Positions 9,574 through 16,551 of a stretch of DNA of 64,000 nt are shown here, piece after piece. Positions within the stretch are counted from its first letter, which is position 1; each line of letters opens with the position of its first letter. This DNA comes from Flavobacterium collinsii (GTDB lineage Bacteria > Bacteroidota > Bacteroidia > Flavobacteriales > Flavobacteriaceae). The notes beneath the pieces were generated by a model. It was not told the DNA's origin and searched no databases. It saw only the letters and a list, made by a program, of their open reading frames with translations. Location: positions 33,097 to 97,096 of the forward strand of contig NZ_CADCST010000132.1 in assembly GCF_902804485.1 (NCBI RefSeq). Reading direction: 5' to 3'. The translations under genes were made by a program, and so were the position numbers.

Positions 9574-10002
9574 TTACTTCACAATAATCTCTTTTTTAGA
9601 GTGCACTTTGACTACGGTATACGGATACGTAATAACCTGCATCACCATTGCATCAGCAGCCGGATTATTTTCTTTAACGGTTATGATAATATTTTTATCC
9701 GTTTCTTCTACTTTTTCAATACCTATAGAATAGCCTCCTGTATTCTTTTCCCCCATATTCAGGATCACATAATTGGAGTTACTAATATCATCCTGCTTCA
9801 TTTTTGCTTTCAAATGAGGATCATTTTCCAACATTTTGATTTCGTTTGGTTCCGTCAAAATTTCAAAAAATTTAATATTCCCACCACCGTCAGATTGCTC
9901 CGTCAGCACCTCATACAAAACTTTCGAAGTTCCTTCTGATGATTTTTTGACTCCACAAGAAACCAAAACTAAAATTACCAGGACCGAAATTACTTTTTTC
10001 AT
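9574..10002 (-). CDS. PrcB-domain lipoprotein
   Basis: A 142-aa predicted lipoprotein. The N-terminus is a hydrophobic leader ending in the lipobox LVSCG, with the lipidated Cys near residue 16. The second half (about 85-140) has the NTGGYSI core and the strand pattern ending in YPYTVVKV, as in PrcB C-terminal domains. In oral spirochaetes PrcB is a subunit of a secreted protease complex; in Flavobacterium the domain occurs in lone lipoproteins of unknown role. It probably sits in the outer membrane. It is 18 bases downstream of bshA in the same direction and may be co-transcribed with it. Confidence 0.75.
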   Translation of the reverse strand: MKKVISVLVILVLVSCGVKKSSEGTSKVLYEVLTEQSDGGGNIKFFEILTEPNEIKMLENDPHLKAKMKQDDISNSNYVILNMGEKNTGGYSIGIEKVEETDKNIIITVKENNPAADAMVMQVITYPYTVVKVHSKKEIIVK

Positions 10003-10020
10003 TTACGCTAATTTATAAGA

Positions 10021-11166
10021 TTAATGTTTTTCGTGTTTATAATCATTAATTGCTTTTTGATACAAGGCTTCATATTGAGGCAATATCGTTTTGATGTCAA
10101 ATTTTTTGGCAACTTCTAGTGCATTTGCCTTAAACTGATTTAAAACGTCATCATCTTTTAGTATTTTGATTGCATTAGCGGCCATTTCTTCCACATTACC
10201 AACATTACTCAAATATCCTGAAAATCCGTCAAAATTAACTTCTGGCAAACCTCCCGAATTACTCGAAATTACCGGAACTCCGCTGGACATCGCTTCTAAA
10301 GCTGCCAAACCAAAACTTTCCGTTTCTGACGGAAGCAGGAACAAATCCGTAAAACACAAAATTTTATCAATCTCATTACTGTTTCCAAAGAAAATTACTT
10401 TGTCGTAAATTCCAAGTTCCATACATAAGACCTCTGCCTTTTCTTTCTCAGGACCATCCCCCACCATCATCAGCTTAGATGGAATTTGCTTTTGAATATT
10501 ATAGAAAATCTTAATAATATCCGGAATTCGCTTCACTTTTCTAAAGTTACTGATGTGCGTAATAATGCGTTCATCTTCTTTAGCCATCACATAACGATGA
10601 CAAGGAGCCTGCGGGTCTTTTTTAATCTTATCCAGTTCTATAAAATTCGGAATTACTTTAATCTTATTCTTTATATTGAATAATTTCAAAGTATCGTCTT
10701 TCAAACTTTGTGAAACCGAAGTCACATAGTCGGATTTGTTGATGCTGAATGTCACGGCTGGTTTATAAAATGGATGATTTCCAACCAAAGTAATATCTGT
10801 TCCGTGAAGTGTCGTTATCATTGGAAGATTAATTCCTTCATTTTTCAGCATTTGCTTCGCCATATAACCCGCATACGCGTGAGGGATAGCATAATGTACA
10901 TGAAGTACTTCTATTTTATATAATTTCACCATATCAACCAATTTACTTGACAGCGCCAATTCGTAAGGCTGATAATGGAAAAGAGGATATTCAGGAACGT
11001 TTACTTCGTGATAATGAACATTAGGATTTAAAAGCGCCAACCGAACCGGCTGACTGTAAGTAATAAAATGGATTTCGTGTCCGCGTCTGGCTAATTCAAG
11101 GCCTAATTCTGTAGCAACTACACCACTACCTCCAAATGTCGGATAACAAACTATTGCTATTTTCAT
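10021..11166 (-). CDS. bshA: N-acetyl-alpha-D-glucosaminyl L-malate synthase BshA
   Basis: A 381-aa GT4 glycosyltransferase. It has the N-terminal glycine loop GGSGVVATELG, the HGTDIT segment, and the donor-binding motif around ESFGLAALEAMSSGVPVI with its spaced glutamates. The close match to the BshA branch points to the first step of bacillithiol synthesis, joining UDP-GlcNAc and L-malate. Bacillithiol is known from Bacillota and many Bacteroidota, which fits. BshB and BshC are not in the window. Length equals the family's. It starts at the ATG at 11166; a hairpin at 11275-11298 lies upstream. Confidence 0.93.
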   Translation of the reverse strand: MKIAIVCYPTFGGSGVVATELGLELARRGHEIHFITYSQPVRLALLNPNVHYHEVNVPEYPLFHYQPYELALSSKLVDMVKLYKIEVLHVHYAIPHAYAGYMAKQMLKNEGINLPMITTLHGTDITLVGNHPFYKPAVTFSINKSDYVTSVSQSLKDDTLKLFNIKNKIKVIPNFIELDKIKKDPQAPCHRYVMAKEDERIITHISNFRKVKRIPDIIKIFYNIQKQIPSKLMMVGDGPEKEKAEVLCMELGIYDKVIFFGNSNEIDKILCFTDLFLLPSETESFGLAALEAMSSGVPVISSNSGGLPEVNFDGFSGYLSNVGNVEEMAANAIKILKDDDVLNQFKANALEVAKKFDIKTILPQYEALYQKAINDYKHEKH

Positions 11167-11274
11167 GTATTAAATTTAGTAACTACGAAAGTACTTAAAA
11201 ATAGCTTTTAATTGTTCTTTTAAAATGTTAGATTTTTGTGAATAATAGACTTCTTACTTTTTTGATTTTAAACC

Positions 11275-11298
11275 CGACAGGTTTTAAAAACCTGTCCG
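11275..11298. repeat. Palindromic hairpin upstream of bshA
   Basis: CGACAGGTTTT followed by AAAACCTGTC makes a near-perfect hairpin. It shares its core with the terminator at 9453-9479. It sits between a leftward terminator and bshA, so it is more likely a dispersed repeat than the end of a transcript. Confidence 0.5.
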
Positions 11299-11336
11299 AT
11301 TTACTATAATGAATAACTTATTTACGGTCGACTGAA

Positions 11337-11375
11337 AACAAAAAAGGCATAAAACCTAAATTTTATGCCTTTTCT
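11337..11375 (-). terminator. Rho-independent terminator after the 160-aa hypothetical gene
   Basis: AAAAGGCATAAAA at 11342-11354 pairs with TTTTATGCCTTTT at 11361-11373 around a six-base loop. The A run on the left becomes the U tract of a leftward transcript, so it should end the operon whose last gene stops at 11392. Confidence 0.8.
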
Positions 11376-11391
11376 TTATTTTGAATATTTC

Positions 11392-11874
11392 CTAGAAAAA
11401 CCTGCTATGCCAACTGTCGGCTGCAGGAACTTCCCATGATTCGTTGAATTCTTCAATATTATTTACCAGATTATTAAATACGATCGTATTTTCAGATACT
11501 GATTTATCCTTAACCATTTTCTTGAAATCGATTAAAGGTTTGTGTGCAATATGTTCACCCAGCTTAAAAGTTACGTTCATTTTGTCCAACAAATCAACGT
11601 TGTATTTTTTTTCTAAGCTTTGGATAAACTCTACCGAGCTATCGATTGAACAACCCGTTGCCGCTTGTACTTCTTGATTTACAGCCAAAATAATAAATCG
11701 GTTGTATTTTAACAGGTATGAAGCTTCCAGACTTGTACCGTGTGCTGCCCATGCTTCTACAAAAGTTTTCAGGTCAGCTTCTATTTCAGAAAATTCTTCC
11801 TCAGAAAACTTTCTGTTTGATTGATAAATCCAGACTCTGGACTCACCAGGTAAATCTTCAAAAGGTATATACAT
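11392..11874 (-). CDS. Conserved Bacteroidota hypothetical protein (often labelled ABC transporter ATPase)
   Basis: A 160-aa soluble protein with no signal peptide or membrane segment. I recognise it as a widespread Bacteroidota family that databases often call an ABC transporter ATPase, but no Walker A, signature or Walker B motif can be seen, so that name is not supported. Features are an aromatic N-terminal segment, a single conserved-looking GCSID turn near residue 94, and a C-terminal WHSRFF. It follows the Fe-S proteins in the same direction, separated by a heptamer repeat array, and a terminator lies just after its stop. Function unknown. Confidence 0.8.
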   Translation of the reverse strand: MYIPFEDLPGESRVWIYQSNRKFSEEEFSEIEADLKTFVEAWAAHGTSLEASYLLKYNRFIILAVNQEVQAATGCSIDSSVEFIQSLEKKYNVDLLDKMNVTFKLGEHIAHKPLIDFKKMVKDKSVSENTIVFNNLVNNIEEFNESWEVPAADSWHSRFF

Positions 11875-11918
11875 TTTTTAATTTTAGATTGTTGATTGTT
11901 GATTTTAGATTGGGAAAG

Positions 11919-11967
11919 TTTCAAGTTTCAAGTTTCAAGTTTCAGGTTTCAGGTTTCAGGTTTCAGG
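11919..11967. repeat. Heptamer tandem array TTTCARG x7
   Basis: Seven uninterrupted 7-base units: three TTTCAAG then four TTTCAGG. It lies between two leftward genes. On the minus strand it reads as repeated CYTGAAA. The preceding bases also contain GATTGTT repeats. Related units recur at 19632-19702. I recall such heptamers as scattered in Flavobacterium genomes. It is not a CRISPR: there are no spacers. Confidence 0.9.
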
Positions 11968-12013
11968 TTAAAAAACTTAGCAACTTGGTTCCTCAGAACC
12001 TTAGTCCCTCCTT

Positions 12014-12805
12014 CTACAAATCCTGTGCATTCGCAATTAGCTCTGCAATATCCATCACTTTCACTTCTCCTTCTTTCTCCTGATGTTTAATACCATCAGT
12101 TAACATTGTATTGCAAAACGGACATCCGGCTGCAATAATATCCGGCTTTACTTCCAAAGCATCTTCGGTACGCAAAACGTTCACTTCTTTATTTCCCGGC
12201 TCGGCATCTTTAAACATTTGCGCCCCACCGGCTCCACAACATAATCCATTTGCTTTTGAGCGTTTCATTTCGACTAACTCAACATCCAATTTCTGAATTA
12301 AGTCTCTAGGCGCCTCATATACTTTATTAGCTCTTCCTAAATAACAAGGGTCATGGAAAGTAATTTTTTTTCCTTTAAACTGACCTCCTTCTACGGTTAG
12401 TCTTCCGTCATCAATTAATGATTTTAAGAATTCTGTATGATGAATAACATCGTACTGACCTCCTAATTCCGGATATTCGTTTTTTAAAGTATTGAAACAA
12501 TGCGGACATGCGGTAACTATTTTCTTTGCTTCATACGCGTTAAGTACCTCGATATTCATCATGGCCTGCATTTGAAACAAGAACTCATTTCCGGCACGTT
12601 TTGCAGGATCTCCGGTACAGCTCTCTTCAGTACCCAAAACCGCAAACGAAACATTGGTACGATTTAAAATTCGCACAAATGCTTTTGTAATTTTCTTTGC
12701 TCTATCATCAAAACTCCCTGCGCAACCAACCCAAAATAAAACTTCCGGTTGTGTTCCCTGGGCTAGCATTTCAGCCATTGTTGGCACTACTAAACTTTCT
12801 GACAT
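12014..12805 (-). CDS. CCG-domain Fe-S oxidoreductase (HdrD/GlpC-like)
   Basis: A 263-aa soluble protein with two cysteine-rich CCG-type domains. The cysteine clusters are WVGCAGS and TACPHCFN in the first half and HDPCYLG, GLCCGAGG and GCPFCNT in the second. Such domains bind Fe-S clusters in heterodisulfide reductase, glycolate oxidase and glycerol-3-phosphate dehydrogenase subunits. Its upstream partner is a membrane protein with two ferredoxin-like clusters, so together they resemble an HdrDE-like quinone- or thiol-linked electron transfer module. The electron donor and acceptor are unknown. Start ATG at 12805; about 130 bases separate it from the upstream gene. Confidence 0.85.
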   Translation of the reverse strand: MSESLVVPTMAEMLAQGTQPEVLFWVGCAGSFDDRAKKITKAFVRILNRTNVSFAVLGTEESCTGDPAKRAGNEFLFQMQAMMNIEVLNAYEAKKIVTACPHCFNTLKNEYPELGGQYDVIHHTEFLKSLIDDGRLTVEGGQFKGKKITFHDPCYLGRANKVYEAPRDLIQKLDVELVEMKRSKANGLCCGAGGAQMFKDAEPGNKEVNVLRTEDALEVKPDIIAAGCPFCNTMLTDGIKHQEKEGEVKVMDIAELIANAQDL

Positions 12806-12937
12806 CTTCTTATATTGTTAAATCGGTTAATCGTTTATTTGGTTTATCGCACTCTTTGCCATAACCTTACTAAAAAACCTTACTATTTTATTTCAATCGA
12901 TTAAACGGTTAAACAAATAACCAATTAAACTTTTTTT

Positions 12938-14269
12938 TTAATTTTCGTTTTTCCAATTTAAACGATCCTGTTGGCTGTATTGCCAAGGCGCACCGTTGTT
13001 TTCGATATTGGTCATCATCGCATTCAATGACATTGGAGCAGCACTTTGTTCCATCACTAAATAACGGCGCATGTCCATAATAATAGACAATGGACTGATA
13101 TTTACAGGACACTCTTCTACACAGGCATTACAGGATGTACAAGCCCATAATTCTTCAGGAGTAATATAATCGTTTAATAATGTTTTATTATCCGGAACAA
13201 AAACACCTTTATTGGCATCTATATTTTTACCTACTTCCTGCAAACGGTCTCTTGTGTCCATCATAATTTTACGAGGAGACAATTTTTTACCCGTTTGATT
13301 TGCCGGACATGATGATGTACAACGACCACATTCCGTACAGGTATAAGCATTTAAAAGCTGTACCCAGTTTAAATCCTGAACATCGCTTGCTCCAAATTTT
13401 GCAGGAGCAGCATTTTCGTCAACAGGAGCAGCTGCAAACGGATCTGCATTTGGATCCATCATCAACTTTACCTCTTTGGTTACTGACTCTAAATTATCAA
13501 ACTGACCTTCAGGGTTCAAGTTCGCAAAGTAAGTATTTGGGAACGCCAAAAGAATATGTAAATGTTTGGAGAAGTATAAGTAGTTCATAAAAACCAAAAT
13601 ACCCGCTATGTGCAGCCACCAAAAGACTTCAAATAACAGCACTACCAATTCATTCGACATTCCGTTAAAAATTGGTGCTATAAACTGACTGATTGGAAAG
13701 CTGCCCGCTTTATGAAAAACAGGGTCCGGAACATTCTGCAAATGCAGATCTGAAGCGTTCATTAACAAAAACAACATCATCAAAACCGTTTCGAAATACA
13801 AAATGTAATTGGCATCACTTTTAGGAAAACCTTTTAAATCAGGATTTATGAAACGTTTTAATCGAATTACATTTCTTCTGATCCAAAAAACAGTAACAGC
13901 AAAAATTACAAGTACTGCTAATATCTCAAATGAAGCTATTAAAACATCATATACCACACCTAAATAAGGCGCAAAAATTCTATGTGTTCCAAACAACCCG
14001 TCGATAATGATCTCGAGTAATTCGATATTAATAATTATAAAACCAACGTAAACAAAAATATGAAGTATTCCAGCTACAGGGCGTCTCACCATTTTTGACT
14101 GCCCAAGAGCAATCAATGCCATGTTTTTCCAACGTGCTTTAGAATTATCTTTTCGGTTTACATCTACTCCTAAATTAATATTTCGGATGATTTTTTTTAC
14201 GCTCGATGCAAAAAAACCGAAACCAATAATAAGAAGTATAGCGAATAAAATATTATCTAAATAACTCAT
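12938..14269 (-). CDS. Membrane (Fe-S)-binding oxidoreductase with two 4Fe-4S clusters
   Basis: A 443-aa protein. The N-terminal half has about five to six transmembrane helices, like the cytochrome b-type subunit of nitrate reductase or heterodisulfide reductase E. The C-terminal half carries two ferredoxin-type motifs, CTECGRCTSSCP and CTSCNACVEECP, for a dicluster. Family knowledge suggests electron exchange between the quinone pool and the following CCG-domain partner. It starts five bases after the MCE-protein stop, so it is almost certainly co-transcribed with it. The substrate is not known. An out-of-frame reading near its C-terminus is not a gene. Confidence 0.85.
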   Translation of the reverse strand: MSYLDNILFAILLIIGFGFFASSVKKIIRNINLGVDVNRKDNSKARWKNMALIALGQSKMVRRPVAGILHIFVYVGFIIINIELLEIIIDGLFGTHRIFAPYLGVVYDVLIASFEILAVLVIFAVTVFWIRRNVIRLKRFINPDLKGFPKSDANYILYFETVLMMLFLLMNASDLHLQNVPDPVFHKAGSFPISQFIAPIFNGMSNELVVLLFEVFWWLHIAGILVFMNYLYFSKHLHILLAFPNTYFANLNPEGQFDNLESVTKEVKLMMDPNADPFAAAPVDENAAPAKFGASDVQDLNWVQLLNAYTCTECGRCTSSCPANQTGKKLSPRKIMMDTRDRLQEVGKNIDANKGVFVPDNKTLLNDYITPEELWACTSCNACVEECPVNISPLSIIMDMRRYLVMEQSAAPMSLNAMMTNIENNGAPWQYSQQDRLNWKNEN

Positions 14270-14274
14270 TCTAA

Positions 14275-15240
14275 TTAATTTTTAGTAGTTGGGTTAGCGT
14301 CTTCAGTTGGTGCCACATAAGGTTTGTTTTTCTTTCCGAAAAGAGAAACGTTTACATAACGTGTCGGGTAAAGACGAACGTCCTGCAACAGCAATTCAAG
14401 CTCTTTAGAAGTCTTTGCTAAATTAGTATACAAAGCGTCATCATTTAACAATTTACCCGCAGTACCTTTTCCTGAGTTTAAGTTACTCATAAGTACGTCA
14501 ACTTTAGCCAAAGTTTGATTTAAGTTTCTAACTGTTTTACCTAGATCTGCTTTGCTTAAAGAATCTGATATTTTATTGAAGTTACTTGACATTTTATTAA
14601 AGTTGCTCACAACTCCGTTAATCTGTCCTTTATTCGTATCTAAGATAGTGTTAATACTTCCGGAGGCTTTATGAAACTGTTCCATAGTCTGACTCAATTC
14701 CGCCAAAGTCTTCTTCAGATCTTCTTGTCCTTTTTTATCTAAAACATTGTTTAAACCGGAAACCAGATTATCAATGTTAACCAACATTTTCTCTAACTTA
14801 ACCTGAATTGGCTCAATTTTTCCACCTAAAGATTCTTTCAGTCCCAATTCCACTACAGGTGTTAAAGTCTGTCCGTCAACCGCTGGATCTTTGTCTGTTA
14901 GATTAGGAATAATTTTGATCTGTTTTCCACCAATTAAACTTGGAGAATACAAAGATGCCTGACTTGTTTTAGAAATTGGAAAATCAGTTTTTAATTGAAG
15001 TTCAACTAATAATTTCCCTGTTACTTCATTGATTGTGATTTTAGTTACTTTACCAATAACAAGTCCGTTTATGGTAACGGGAGCTGATGCAGACAAATCC
15101 TCAACATTATCATATTCTACATATAATGTTTTATAATTTGTAAAAAGGTCTTTGCCTTTTAAAAAACTGTAGCCCCAAATAAATAATAAAATTGACGCGA
15201 TGACTAAAATAGCCGTTTTAATTTCTCTTGTTAGTTTCAA
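14275..15240 (-). CDS. MlaD-like MCE-domain lipid transport protein
   Basis: A 321-aa protein with one N-terminal transmembrane helix (about 8-26) anchoring a single MCE domain (about 35-120, with the PVTINGLVIGKVTKI core), then a long helical region (about 140-290) and a polar tail. MCE proteins form hexameric periplasmic rings or tunnels that carry phospholipids between membranes; the long helical tail suggests a barrel- or needle-like extension. The matching permease and ATPase (MlaE, MlaF) are not next to it. It lies between the amidase gene and the Fe-S pair with gaps of 50 and 5 bases, so the four are probably one operon. Confidence 0.9.
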   Translation of the reverse strand: MKLTREIKTAILVIASILLFIWGYSFLKGKDLFTNYKTLYVEYDNVEDLSASAPVTINGLVIGKVTKITINEVTGKLLVELQLKTDFPISKTSQASLYSPSLIGGKQIKIIPNLTDKDPAVDGQTLTPVVELGLKESLGGKIEPIQVKLEKMLVNIDNLVSGLNNVLDKKGQEDLKKTLAELSQTMEQFHKASGSINTILDTNKGQINGVVSNFNKMSSNFNKISDSLSKADLGKTVRNLNQTLAKVDVLMSNLNSGKGTAGKLLNDDALYTNLAKTSKELELLLQDVRLYPTRYVNVSLFGKKNKPYVAPTEDANPTTKN

Positions 15241-15290
15241 AATTCTTAGTGTTTGTACAAAATTAATATAAATATTCGAACTAGAAGCTA

Positions 15291-16418
15291 TTATTTAATG
15301 ACGTCTTGAATACTGACCTTTTCTCCATCTTTGGTTGCAACCAAAAAAGCAGCTCCATATCCTTTATCTTTAGCTTCTTCCAAATATTTTTTAGCGGCAT
15401 CATAACTCGAAGTTTCCTGATAGAAATATTTGTAAATATTATTTTCGAACAACATTGTTACGTTTTTAAGCCCTTTAAAGTTCTTAGGCTCTAGTGGTGT
15501 TTTTTTAATACTTGCGATAAGCTGTACTTTAAAGAATGTTCCTTTTGGAGCATTTTTGACTGCCGCAGTTGTTTCAATCTCTTTCGCTTTTACCGGAGTA
15601 GAAGTATCCCTTGCCGGTCTTGCCTCAATTATCTCAGGAGTTCCTGAACCAAAATATTCACTTTTGTAACTTAAAATAGCTTCGGCAATAGCTTTTGCAA
15701 TATCATTTTGTCCTTCTTCTGAATTTAGAATATTCCCTTCTGTCGGATTCGATACAAATCCTGTTTCAACTAAAACTCTAGGCATATAGGCTTTGTGAAG
15801 CACCATAAAAGGAGCTTGCTTTACACCTCCCTGCCTCAATTTTTTTCCAAGTTTATCAAAGTTGTCTTCAATTTTACTAGCCAGCGAAATACTGTTGTCT
15901 AAATATTCTTCCTGCATTAAAGTCATTCCGATCATAGATTCAGGTGAATTTGGATCGTAACCTTCGTATTTACGCTTATAATCCTTCTCTAAAGTAATTA
16001 CAGAGTTCTCTTTTTTCGCAGCTTCAAGATTCGATGCTACTTTACTTAATCCCATTACATAGGTCTCGGTTCCGTCTGCAGCCGTATTTTTATTTGCATT
16101 ACAGTGTATTGAGACAAAAATATTCGAATTTGCTCTGTTTGCAATGTTTGCTCTTTCGACCAAATCGATAAAAACATCTGTTTTACGCGTATAGATCACA
16201 TTAACATTAGGACTTCCTTCTAAAATTTTACCAACTTTTAAAACAATCGCTAAAGCAATATTTTTTTCAATTCGTCCGCTGTAAACAGCTCCAAAGTCGT
16301 GATCACCATGTCCAGCATCAAGTGTTACCTTAAAAACATTTGCCTGGCTATAAGCACAAAAAGACAATATCGTTAGAAAAAAAGTAAATATTACTTTAAT
16401 TTTGTTAAATCTATTCAT
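15291..16418 (-). CDS. N-acetylmuramoyl-L-alanine amidase with C-terminal SPOR-like domain
   Basis: A 375-aa secreted Amidase_3 enzyme that cleaves the amide bond between MurNAc and the stem peptide during cell division. Motifs include LDAGHGDHDFG (metal His), RxxxxFIDLVERANIAN, FVSIHCNAN and the late VETGFVSN glutamate region. The last 80 residues (FFKVQLIAS onward) resemble a SPOR-type peptidoglycan-binding domain. The frame is open to 16484, but the signal peptide starts at the ATG at 16418 (MNRFNKIKV... ending at YSQ), so I choose that. It heads the leftward operon with the MCE protein and is divergent from the LptD-like gene. Confidence 0.92.
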   Translation of the reverse strand: MNRFNKIKVIFTFFLTILSFCAYSQANVFKVTLDAGHGDHDFGAVYSGRIEKNIALAIVLKVGKILEGSPNVNVIYTRKTDVFIDLVERANIANRANSNIFVSIHCNANKNTAADGTETYVMGLSKVASNLEAAKKENSVITLEKDYKRKYEGYDPNSPESMIGMTLMQEEYLDNSISLASKIEDNFDKLGKKLRQGGVKQAPFMVLHKAYMPRVLVETGFVSNPTEGNILNSEEGQNDIAKAIAEAILSYKSEYFGSGTPEIIEARPARDTSTPVKAKEIETTAAVKNAPKGTFFKVQLIASIKKTPLEPKNFKGLKNVTMLFENNIYKYFYQETSSYDAAKKYLEEAKDKGYGAAFLVATKDGEKVSIQDVIK

Positions 16419-16474
16419 AAATCTAAAAGTTAATTTTAATAAAACGCAACAGCTATAATTTTTACAATTGATTA

Positions 16475-16503
16475 TTTTTGACAAAAAATTATATGTAAGT
16501 TTG
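16475..16503 (+). promoter_or_regulatory. Possible promoter for the LptD-like gene
   Basis: TTTTTG at 16475-16480 and TAAGTTTG at 16496-16503 resemble the -33/-7 boxes, although the 15-base spacer is short. If real, transcription starts near 16510. That would exclude the earlier TTG starts at 16468 and 16501 and favour TTG at 16552 for the downstream gene. Confidence 0.35.
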
Positions 16504-16551
16504 ACATGTCAAAAAACAAGCCATAATTTTACAAAAATAGCATTTAAACCT

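Noticed and set aside
9505..9939. 144-codon plus-strand ORF
   Set aside because: It is antisense to the PrcB-type lipoprotein and its translation is His/Phe-rich, as expected of a shadow frame.
11392..11874. ABC transporter ATPase, the name commonly attached to this family
   Set aside because: No Walker A, signature or Walker B motif is present.
11919..11967. Possible CRISPR array
   Set aside because: Units are 7 bases long with no spacers and no cas genes nearby.
11896..12090. ORFs running through the heptamer repeat (SFKFQVSSFRFQVSGF text)
   Set aside because: The protein is only the translation of the TTTCARG array and overlaps the end of the Fe-S gene on the other strand.
12909..13112. 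Small cysteine-containing ORF on the minus strand
   Set aside because: It lies in another frame over the 3' end of the ferredoxin-like gene and has no independent signals.
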